Positions 37,085-43,837 of a stretch of DNA of 43,955 nucleotides are shown here, piece by piece. Each line of letters starts with the position of its first letter. The first letter of the stretch is position 1. The translations under genes and the position numbers were made by a program. Under the pieces are notes generated by a model. It was not told the origin of the DNA. It saw nothing but the letters and a program-made list of their open reading frames with translations, and made no database searches. The DNA is from Saprospiraceae bacterium (GTDB lineage: Bacteria > Bacteroidota > Bacteroidia > Chitinophagales > Saprospiraceae): positions 1 to 43,955 of the forward strand of contig JAGPCT010000027.1 in the NCBI GenBank assembly GCA_018057925.1, written 5' to 3'.

Positions 37085-37514
37085 TCCGAAGGGATGAGAT
37101 GATTATAATATGTCACCCCTACAGGGTTTAATGGCATTTTGGCATGCATTGGCTATAATCTTTGCACCCCTTCGGGATTGAATTCAAATGCCAGCCTTCA
37201 GAGTTGAATCCAAATGTCGCATTATAAAATATGGAATAGATTTGCAACACGTAATCAATGGCTTAAAAAAATTGAAACCAAGAAATGATAAACGAAAAAT
37301 AAATCCCGAAGGGATGAAAAGATTATAACAATGAAGATATATGGGTACATCTAAATCCCGAAGGGATGAAATAAATACCGCCATCGGGGTAGAATCCAAA
37401 TATCGCATTATAAAATATGGAATAGATTTGCAACACGTAATCAATGGCTTAAAAAAATTGAAACCAAGAAATGATAAACGAAAAATAAATCCCAAAGGGA
37501 TGAAATGATTATAA
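37085..37514 (+). repeat. CCCGAAGGGATG (R5) cluster with a 123-bp direct duplication
   Basis: The stretch holds four R5 motifs (near 37085, 37304, 37355, 37491) plus an inverted one (CCCCTTCGGGATT near 37166). Two direct copies of about 123 bp, 37206-37328 and 37392-37514, differ by only about three bases. A 103-codon ORF on the minus strand exists only because of this duplication and is not a gene. The motif occurs once more at 6482. Confidence 0.8.
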
Positions 37515-37607
37515 AATGGGATATTTGGTGTATTACCCTCGGTAGATTTTAGTAAACCCTTAATCTATGATTTTTCCTTATCTTGCATCCTCAAAAACCT
37601 TAGTATT

Positions 37608-37805
37608 ATGCCTTCTGATGTCAATGTATATGAAGAGATTGTAAAGTTAAACATGCGCATATCGTGTATGGAGTCGCTGATGCAGCATATACTGAAAATC
37701 AATCCAAACCTTAATGTGCCTTCTCATGATGAAGTGGATGCTATCTATGCCGCCGCTATCCAACAAGTCATCGATGATGTCGATCAAGATATTTCTGAAG
37801 GATAG
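37608..37805 (+). CDS. Small hypothetical protein
   Basis: 65 residues: acidic and helical, with VNVYEEIVKLNMRISCMESLM at the N-terminus and QQVIDDVDQDISEG at the end. Heptad-like spacing of hydrophobic residues suggests a short coiled coil. No family recognised. A TATCTTGC element (37579-37586) about 22 bp before the ATG could be the -7 box. The amino-acid mix looks like a real protein, unlike the repeat-encoded ORFs next to it, but no homology supports it. Confidence 0.5.
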   Translation: MPSDVNVYEEIVKLNMRISCMESLMQHILKINPNLNVPSHDEVDAIYAAAIQQVIDDVDQDISEG

Positions 37806-37814
37806 CGGTCAATG

Positions 37815-37938
37815 CCTTAGAGTCTATCTCCCGCCACTGTGTGCACCTACTGCGTGAGGGATAGAAGCGGCACGACCGACGTGAGGAGGAAGTACAGCGT
37901 ATAGCCCGACCCCGCTCCTCAAAAGCGGGGGCACGCCC
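37815..37938 (-). repeat. R4 GC-rich repeat copy b (inverted relative to copy a)
   Basis: On the minus strand it starts GGGCGTGCCCCCGCTTTTG and goes on through GTCGGGCTATACGCTG, CCTCACGTCGGTCGTGCC and ATCCCTCACGCAGTAGG. It begins about 10 bp after the small ORF. Confidence 0.75.
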
Positions 37939-38287
37939 TGATAATCATTGGTGTGCTTAATACGCTACTGTCTTGTCCACCTTTTCAGAAGTTCGATCAT
38001 ATCCGCCTTTTTTGTCTGTAAAAACATTAACATATTCGAGTCGTGAATATGTGTGCTGAAAATCAATTGGATAAGTGGCAGTATTGATATGATTTATTTT
38101 TAATATCTTATATGTTGTATTATAAAGTATTGGAAAGTGAAAAGAATAAAGTGTGTTTTTTTCAAATACTTAATACCTTGTGTTAAAGGGTATTTTGAAT
38201 ATAGATTTTTTTTGAAAAGCCTTATTTAATCACACTTTACAGAAAAAAATATGTAAAAAAATTGTGTGCACACTTTGAGATAAAACA

Positions 38288-38295
38288 TATCTTTA
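38288..38295 (+). promoter_or_regulatory. Candidate -7 element of the TPR gene
   Basis: TATCTTTA, one mismatch to TAnnTTTG, 40 bp before the ATG. The -33 box is uncertain. The spacer from 37939 to here is AT-rich and otherwise empty. Confidence 0.4.
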
Positions 38296-38335
38296 CCGCT
38301 TTATTGAATGAATCCCATTTAAGTGAATTGTATAT

Positions 38336-39745
38336 ATGAACGAAAACAATAACTCTCATAATAATTCAATCCCCAGTTTTGTGAGTGAGTATGAGGAGTT
38401 GTCCCAGAATGGTGACCTTGGCTTATTGGTAGTGAAAGATTTTTTTGAGCTGATTTTGTACTTTGAAAAAGAGGGTATCTTTGATAAAGCCCTTGAGATT
38501 ACAGATTTGGCTATTGAACGATATAATGATATCCCGGACTTGTTTTTGAAAAAAGCACAGATTTTGTTGGCTTTGAATAATACTTCGGATGCCTTTGATG
38601 CTTTAGATCAAGCGCTATTGTTGAGTCCATCCGAGAATGAAGTTAAATTGCTCAAGGCTAATTGCCTGATTTCTGAAAAGGAATACAATCGTGCCTTTAG
38701 CTTGTTGTGTGATGTTTCCTTGTCCGGTTCTTATCGGGATAAGCTGAATGCTACGATATCTAAAGCGACAATCCACGAGAAACTGAAGGATTATCAGCAA
38801 ATGTTTCATCAAATTAAATTGGTGTTGGACGAAGAGCCTTCCAATGAAGCTGCCATGGAGAAATTATGGTGCTATATGGAGTCTCAACGCTCATATCACC
38901 AAGGCATAGAATATTTGAAGGTTTTGCTGGATAAAGACCCTTATGCTTATCTGGCATGGTACAACCTCGGTCAGGCATTGTCCTGTATCGGCGAGTATGA
39001 TGATGCGCTTAGTGCCTATGAATACAGCTTCTTGATACAACCTAAGTTTGAATTGGGCTATAAGGATTGTGGTGAACTTGCCTTCCAGATGTGCAAATAC
39101 AAATTGGCGCTACGAATCTATTTGGACGCTCTCGAAAATATCGGCCCCGATAGTGAACTCTTCGCCTATATTGGTGAGTGTTATCTCAAATTAAAGGATT
39201 ATCGGCAGGCACGCTTAAATTTCCGCAAAGCCAATAGGCTGGATCCCTATAACGATGAGGTGCAATACCACTTAGGTATGTGCTTTTCGGCAGAAGGTAA
39301 ATACGATATCGCCCTTCAACATTACTTTAAAGCCATAAAGCTGGAAGATAGTAGAGAAGAATACTTTGCCGCTATTGCCGATGCTTTTTACCTTTCCGGC
39401 GACATGGACAAAGCCAACTACTACTTCACCAAAGCGACCGATCTGGGTGGTGATATTCCGGAAACATGGATAGCCCATGTGCGTTTTCTGTATGAGATTC
39501 AGGAATATGACCGTGCTCTGGATGTGCTGGATGAAGCCGATATGTACACGTATAGCACAGAATTGCTCTATTATAAGGTCTTGGCTCTGATGGCTGTAGA
39601 TGAGAATGAAGAGGCCTTTGAAGTGCTGAAGGAAGCTCTTAGCGAGGACTTTGAAGGTCATTATTTTATGTTTGCCCGCAATCCGAAGTTGGTTGATGAT
39701 CAGGAGTTTCTATCTATTATCCATTATTTTATTCCCGAGGAGTAG
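38336..39745 (+). CDS. Tetratricopeptide repeat protein
   Basis: 469 residues built almost entirely of TPR-like helix pairs, about ten of them. Clear repeats: DLFLKKAQILLALNNTSDAF, YLAWYNLGQALSCIGEYDDA, SELFAYIGECYLKLKDYRQA, DEVQYHLGMCFSAEGKYDIA, EYFAAIADAFYLSGDMDKA, ETWIAHVRFLYEIQEYDRA. No signal peptide or membrane helix, so it is cytoplasmic. It will be a protein-protein interaction scaffold; the partner is unknown. Its stop codon is immediately followed by the 15-16 bp minisatellite. Confidence 0.85.
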   Translation: MNENNNSHNNSIPSFVSEYEELSQNGDLGLLVVKDFFELILYFEKEGIFDKALEITDLAIERYNDIPDLFLKKAQILLALNNTSDAFDALDQALLLSPSENEVKLLKANCLISEKEYNRAFSLLCDVSLSGSYRDKLNATISKATIHEKLKDYQQMFHQIKLVLDEEPSNEAAMEKLWCYMESQRSYHQGIEYLKVLLDKDPYAYLAWYNLGQALSCIGEYDDALSAYEYSFLIQPKFELGYKDCGELAFQMCKYKLALRIYLDALENIGPDSELFAYIGECYLKLKDYRQARLNFRKANRLDPYNDEVQYHLGMCFSAEGKYDIALQHYFKAIKLEDSREEYFAAIADAFYLSGDMDKANYYFTKATDLGGDIPETWIAHVRFLYEIQEYDRALDVLDEADMYTYSTELLYYKVLALMAVDENEEAFEVLKEALSEDFEGHYFMFARNPKLVDDQEFLSIIHYFIPEE

Positions 39746-39985
39746 GGCGCTACGCTTTTGGGACGCTACGCTTTTGGGACGCTGCGCTTTTGGGACGCTG
39801 CGCTTTTGGGGCGCTACGCTTTTGGGGCGCTACGCTTTTGGGGCGCTACGCTTTTGGGGCGCTTCGCTTTGGGTCGCTATGCTTTTAGGACGCTTCGCTT
39901 TGGGACGCTTCGCTTTTAGGGCGCTGCGCTTTTAGGGCGCTGCGCTTTTAGGGCGCTACGCTTTTAGGGCGCTACGCTTTTGGGG
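39746..39985 (+). repeat. Minisatellite, 15 units of 15-16 bp (GGGACGCTACGCTTTT)
   Basis: Fifteen consecutive units of GGG(A/G)CGCT(A/G/T)CGCTTTT. The variable middle base groups in runs (TAC, TGC, TTC), which points to expansion by unit duplication. Each unit contains the near-palindrome GCGCTACGC. It starts at the stop codon of the TPR gene and ends 28 bp before the stop of the convergent gene. Length variants between strains are to be expected. The 16-bp period is not a multiple of three, so the frame running through it is not a gene. Confidence 0.95.
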
Positions 39986-40012
39986 ATTAGGATATTCAGT
40001 TTTAATATTGGG

Positions 40013-40624
40013 TTAAAACATGTACTGTGCCGCCAGGGATATTTGGTAATTTTTCATCCAGTTGGAAAAGCGGACGTCGGGAAAATCTTTGACCCATACC
40101 TTAGTGATGGCGCGGTTATAGCGAGCAGTAATGCCAAGATTTTTGGTGATGTTGTACGTGGTACCAAGGATAAAAGACCATTCGTTTTCGTTGAGATTAT
40201 TCTCTAATAAAGGCTGGTACTTCGGATTGGTAATCTTATTGTCCAACATCTTTGCGAAAGAAAGCCCACCATAAAAGACAAGATGATAAAATCCTCTGGC
40301 ATCCCGCCAGTCCTTATATCCAACCAAAAGCGGTATTTCAATATAATTAAACTCTATCGTCCAGAATGGTAGATAATTGAATTGGCGACCACGAGAGCTT
40401 CCCTTGGTGTTGTAAAGAAATTCTACTTCGAGATTGAGCCTGGATTTGAATTTATAACCGGCCTTGACACCTATAAGATAGGACGGCTTGTTGTATCCAA
40501 AGGCTTCGTCTCCGGTAATCTGTGAAAGACTTCCGCCGGCGATGACGCCACCTGTAAAGTTGCTTTGAGCACTTCCATAAATCGCCAACAGACTAATAAA
40601 TGCAATGGTATATACAATCCTCAT
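40013..40624 (-). CDS. Outer-membrane beta-barrel protein (porin/OMP_b-brl_2 type)
   Basis: 203 residues from ATG 40624; the longer frame would use a TTG. Signal peptide MRIVYTIAFISLLAIYGSAQ, then beta strands typical of the small Bacteroidota barrel proteins: FTGGVIAGGSLSQITGD, YLIGVKAGYKFKSRLNLEVEFLY, YIEIPLLVGYKDWR, and a final strand NYQISLAAQYMF ending in Phe. Eight strands fit. Function unknown: porin-like or structural. Convergent with the TPR gene across the minisatellite. Confidence 0.8.
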   Translation of the reverse strand: MRIVYTIAFISLLAIYGSAQSNFTGGVIAGGSLSQITGDEAFGYNKPSYLIGVKAGYKFKSRLNLEVEFLYNTKGSSRGRQFNYLPFWTIEFNYIEIPLLVGYKDWRDARGFYHLVFYGGLSFAKMLDNKITNPKYQPLLENNLNENEWSFILGTTYNITKNLGITARYNRAITKVWVKDFPDVRFSNWMKNYQISLAAQYMF

Positions 40625-40830
40625 CAATAGTTTTTGTGTTTATTTTTCAATAAGAAATTCTGTATTTTAATCTCTTTGTATCAACGAATAAAAGGTAAAG
40701 ATACGTATTTGACTTTTATCCGGTAAATATGAAATTTTTGCATAGTGTATAACATATTTCCCCTTTCAATTTTTATTCCACTCAAAATCTGACTCTTTAA
40801 TTATGCTATCTGGATCAGATCTGAAATAGA

Positions 40831-40981
40831 TTATACCAAATTGATTTATAAATTAGTCCAACATATTTTGGTATTCCCGAAAAGACGGGATTTCCTAAAA
40901 TCAAAATGATCCCGATAGCTTCGGGATGATAGTCTTTTAGGCCAATGCAATTGGACTATTACGAATATCCAATCGGTATTA
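40831..40981 (+). repeat. R2 element copy b
   Basis: From TTATACCAAATTGATTT to CAATCGGTATTA; nearly the same as 4153-4304 except that the hairpin at 40911-40925 reads CCCGATAGCTTCGGG, the reverse complement of CCCGAAGCTATCGGG in copy a. Confidence 0.8.
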
Positions 40982-41120
40982 AACTATCGTACATGAAAAA
41001 AGGGTGCTTAAAGACATCCAAATACACCTTGTTAAGGTAATTCGTTTGTTGATAACTAAGTGTGAGTAAGGAGCGTAGCTCTGCTATTTTAGTAGCAAAA
41101 AATAGTGTAGAAAATCAACA

Positions 41121-41195
41121 AGGGGCGTTAGCCTTGGCATCTTCAATCAGTAAAGAATTTTAAATAAATGTCTTTATATCAGGTCTAACGCCCCT
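41121..41195 (+). repeat. Perfect 11-bp inverted repeat AGGGGCGTTAG / CTAACGCCCCT
   Basis: Arms at 41121-41131 and 41185-41195, loop 53 bases, followed by a T-run from about 41214. A GC-rich stem in an AT-rich spacer. The spacer 40982-41223 has no gene. Confidence 0.5.
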
Positions 41196-41223
41196 AATGC
41201 ATGCTACCTGCTCATTTTTTTTA

Positions 41224-41513
41224 TTAAACCCGAATTCTTATTAAAGGTACAATATTGTCTTTATGAAATATTAAGCTAACTTTTCGCCTGGTTCATTCAA
41301 AATAGTTAGGAAATAATCAATTTTCATAATACTGATAATCAACTTGTTGCAATTTGGTATGATGTAATTCAGTAGTAAAGGTTTTGTAAAACCGTATAAT
41401 GCTGATTGTGAGGGTTAATCCCGATGTACGAGTCGTTTCAATGGTTTACAGAAACCATTGATTACGAGTCGTAAATCGATTCCGCAATTGTCTAATGCGG
41501 AATTTGGATTCAA
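41224..41513 (+). repeat. R1 element copy H (full-length, 290 bp)
   Basis: From TTAAACCCGAATTCTTATTAAAG to GAATTTGGATTCAA. It is the third full-length copy; the middle loop is GGTTTACAGAAACC (41443-41456) as in copy E. It ends 51 bp before the glycosyltransferase start. Confidence 0.9.
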
Positions 41514-41564
41514 TACGGGATTTCTCTGAATTTGGCTATATTTAAGCCGTCTAATTAGACTTTG

Positions 41565-42587
41565 ATGTCGGATATCGTTCAGAAAATATTGGTATGTCCC
41601 CTCAATTGGGGTCTCGGACATGCCAGCCGCTGTGTCCCTGTCATCCGTATGTTCTTGGATAGAGGGCATGAGGTACATATCGGTTCGGACGGTAATGCAT
41701 TGGATTTATTGCGTGTTGAATTTCCAAACTTGCCTTTTGTACGACTGCCGGGATACAACGTACAATACAAACACAAAAGCTTTACAATGTCAATGCTCCT
41801 TCAGCTTCCTTGGATGTTAAGCGCTATTGTGCGGGAAGGTCGTGTTGTATCAGCGTATGTCGCAAAGCATAAGATTGATTGTGTGGTGTCTGACAATCGA
41901 TTGGGATGCCTTGGCAGGACGAGTTCCAATATCCTGATGACACACCAGTTGGTCTTGCGGCTAAATAATAAGTTTCTGTCACGATGTGCCACATGGGCTT
42001 ATGGATGGTTTATTGCGCGTTTTGATAAAATATGGGTTCCCGACCTGCCTCCGCCCAATCACCTATGTGGTGAGATGATAGAATCCAATCGGTTTAAGGA
42101 TGTAAGCTATGTGGGTTTTTTGTCCCGTTTGAAGCCATATTTCGGCAAGATGATGCAGGATGTAATAGTGATATTGTCAGGGCCGGAGCCCACGCGAAGC
42201 CGGTTAGAAGAGATTGTTGTAAAGCAGTCGTGGCATAGCCCTTATTCAATGCTTATCGTGCGGGGACTGCCTCATTGTACCGGGCCGGATCTTGATGTAC
42301 CGGATTATGTCCGTTGTGTTGATTTTTTAGATGCATCCGGCATAGAGAAGGCCATCGGCGAAAGCCGGATAGTGATAGCCAGAAGTGGATATTCTACGGT
42401 GATGGATTTGATGACAATAGGGAAAAGTGGGATATTGATTCCGACGCCCGGTCAACCGGAACAAGAACTATTGGGCGAAAGGCTGGCGACGATGGGACGT
42501 TTTATCATCAAAAGTGAGGCGGATTTTGATTTGAATAAAGATGTGAAACAGGGAATGGAGAATGGAGAATGGAGAATGGAGAATTGA
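41565..42587 (+). CDS. Glycosyltransferase (GT-B fold, UDP-sugar type)
   Basis: 340 residues from ATG 41565; an in-frame TTG one codon upstream gives the longer ORF. The N-terminus KILVCPLNWGLGHASRCVPVI is typical of GT-B enzymes of the MurG/MGT group, with the GLGHASR loop for binding the acceptor or phosphate. The C-terminal Rossmann domain has VIVILSGPEPTRSRLE, VRCVDFL, and the nucleotide-binding end SRIVIARSGYSTVMDLMTIGKSGILIPTPGQPEQELLGERL. It probably transfers a sugar in surface glycan or lipid glycosylation; the acceptor is not known. The last residues (MENGEWRMEN and stop) are encoded by the heptamer array at 42552-42768, so the natural C-terminus has been replaced or extended by the repeat. 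Confidence 0.8.
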   Translation: MSDIVQKILVCPLNWGLGHASRCVPVIRMFLDRGHEVHIGSDGNALDLLRVEFPNLPFVRLPGYNVQYKHKSFTMSMLLQLPWMLSAIVREGRVVSAYVAKHKIDCVVSDNRLGCLGRTSSNILMTHQLVLRLNNKFLSRCATWAYGWFIARFDKIWVPDLPPPNHLCGEMIESNRFKDVSYVGFLSRLKPYFGKMMQDVIVILSGPEPTRSRLEEIVVKQSWHSPYSMLIVRGLPHCTGPDLDVPDYVRCVDFLDASGIEKAIGESRIVIARSGYSTVMDLMTIGKSGILIPTPGQPEQELLGERLATMGRFIIKSEADFDLNKDVKQGMENGEWRMEN

Positions 42588-42768
42588 GAATTGAGAATGG
42601 AGAATGGAGAATGGAGAATGGAGAATGGAGAATGGAGAATGGAGAATTGAGAATGGAGAATTGAGAATGGAGAATTGAGAATGGAGAATTGAGAATGGAG
42701 AATTGAGAATGGAGAATTGAGAATTGAGAATTGAGAATGGAGAATGGAGAATGGAGAATTGAGAATGA
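42552..42768 (+). repeat. Heptanucleotide array (GAGAATG / GAGAATT), about 31 units
   Basis: 217 bp of uninterrupted 7-bp units, GAGAATG or GAGAATT in mixed order. It begins inside the glycosyltransferase gene. In the reading frame used by that gene, pure GAGAATG units stay open (E-N-G-E-W-R-M) and the first GAGAATT gives the TGA stop. Confidence 0.95.
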
Positions 42769-42772
42769 AAAT

Positions 42773-42857
42773 AATTTTCAATTTTCAATTTTCAATTAAA
42801 TAAATTTTCAATTTTCAATTTTCAATTTTCAATTAAATAAATTTTCAATTAAATTAT
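42773..42857 (+). repeat. Inverse heptamer array (AATTTTC), first arm
   Basis: TTTTCAA units with ATTAAATAAATTTTC spacers: the reverse-complement type of the heptamer array (GAAAATT on the other strand). It follows the G-rich array directly, so the two can pair, and reaches to within 3 bp of the four-helix-bundle gene start. Confidence 0.85.
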
Positions 42858-42859
42858 TT

Positions 42860-43228
42860 ATGAAGGAAAATATTGTAAAGGATAAATCATTTGTTTTTGC
42901 ATTGAGAGTGATTAAGCTTTCAAGGTTTTTGATGAATGAAAGAAAAGAATTTGTATTAAGTAAACAAGTGCTTCGAAGTGGAACGGCTGTTGGGGCATTA
43001 ATTTGTGAAGCAGAACACGCTCAGAGTACAGCAGATTTTATTAATAAAATGAATATTGCGTTAAAAGAAGCCAATGAAACTGATTATTGGATAGAGTTAT
43101 TGTACCATTCTAATGATATTGACAGCAATACATATAATTCAATTAAACCCGATATCCAAGAACTAATAAGATTACTCGTTTCTATTGTAAAAACGTCTAA
43201 AGAAAAGAAAAATGAAAAAAATAAATAG
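42860..43228 (+). CDS. Four-helix-bundle protein (S23/IVP family, TIGR02436-like)
   Basis: 122 residues, helical throughout, with the family pattern FVFALRVIKLSRFL near the N-terminus, SKQVLRSGTAVGALICEAEHA in the second helix, DFINKMNIALKEANETDYWIELL in the third and a C-terminal helix that ends in lysines. This family was first described from intervening sequences in 23S rRNA and includes relatives of the Avd accessory protein of diversity-generating retroelements; the biochemical role of stand-alone copies in Bacteroidota is unknown, though nucleic-acid binding is plausible from the basic tail. The gene is enclosed on both sides by heptamer arrays and its TAG stop is part of the first unit of the second array. 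Confidence 0.85.
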   Translation: MKENIVKDKSFVFALRVIKLSRFLMNERKEFVLSKQVLRSGTAVGALICEAEHAQSTADFINKMNIALKEANETDYWIELLYHSNDIDSNTYNSIKPDIQELIRLLVSIVKTSKEKKNEKNK

Positions 43229-43368
43229 AATGGAGAATGGAGAATGGAGAATGGAGAATGGAGAGAATTGAGAATTGAGAATTGAGAATGGAGAATGGAG
43301 AATTGAGAATGGAGAATGGAGAGAATTGAGAATGGAGAATGGAGAATTGAGAATGGAGAATGGAGAAG
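43229..43368 (+). repeat. Second heptanucleotide array (GAGAATG / GAGAATT)
   Basis: About 20 units, with two GAGAGAATT irregularities (near 43261 and 43320). It starts at the stop codon of the four-helix-bundle gene. Confidence 0.95.
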
Positions 43369-43370
43369 TA

Positions 43371-43765
43371 ATTTTCAATTTTCAATTTTCAATTTTCAAT
43401 TCTCAATTCTCAATTTTCAATTAATTGGTTGATTTTCAATAAAAAGTAATTTTCACTTTTCAATTTTCAATTTTCAATTCTCAATTTTCAATTAATTGGT
43501 TGATTTTCAATTAAAAAATAATTTTAAATTTTCAATTTTCAATTCTCAATTTTCAATTAATTGGTTGATTTTCAATTAAAAAGTAATTTTCAATTTTCAA
43601 TTCTCAATTTTCAATTAATTGGTTGATTTTCAATTAAAAAATAATTTTCAATTTTCAATTTTCAATTCTCAATTTTCAATTAATTGGTTGATTTTCAATT
43701 AAAAAGTAATTTTCAATTTTCAATTTTCAATTCTCAATTAAAAAGTAATTTTCAATTTTCAATTA
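43371..43765 (+). repeat. Inverse heptamer array with higher-order units
   Basis: AATTTTC / AATTCTC heptamers, the reverse complement of the GAGAATT type, grouped into larger units by AATTGGTTGATTTTCAATTA, which recurs starting at 43423, 43494, 43559, 43617 and 43682. The distances are 71, 65, 58 and 65 bp, differing by about one heptamer. It can pair with the G-rich array before it. Confidence 0.9.
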
Positions 43766-43807
43766 AAAAAAACAATTGTTAATGAACAAAAATTATCATT
43801 AAAAAAT

Positions 43808-43837
43808 TTTGATATTTTTAAAATTGCCTTATTTTTG
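43808..43837 (+). promoter_or_regulatory. Promoter of a gene beyond the window
   Basis: -33 TTTG (43808-43811), 18-bp spacer, -7 TATTTTTG (43830-43837): full consensus. The leader that follows to the window end is AT-rich and holds no ORF, so the gene should start beyond 43955. Confidence 0.65.

Noticed and set aside
37184-37495. 103-codon minus-strand ORF with an internal repeat (GFIFRLSFLGFNFFKPLIT)
   Set aside because: It exists only because of the 123-bp direct duplication and the R5 motifs. No family match and no start signals.
39651-39935. 94-codon ORF running from the TPR gene into the minisatellite
   Set aside because: Out of frame with the TPR gene; the 16-bp period lets the frame cycle through the array. 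Not a gene.
39746-39985. CRISPR array
   Set aside because: Units are contiguous and 15-16 bp, without unique spacers. The same holds for the heptamer arrays. No cas genes.
6358-41678. Three minus-strand ORFs (6358-6546, 30250-30441, 41415-41678) that share the ending LRLVINGxxKPLKRxVHRD
   Set aside because: All are the antisense of the R1 element. The shared peptide follows from the repeat and its hairpins; the R1 copies diverge by frame-breaking changes, so there is no sign of coding selection.
42860-43228. Avd protein of a diversity-generating retroelement
   Set aside because: The fold is related, but no reverse transcriptase and no template/variable repeat pair is present in the window.
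42452-43385. Several minus-strand ORFs reading FSILHSPFSILNSQFS
   Set aside because: Translation of the heptamer arrays in which stops are rare by composition. Not genes.
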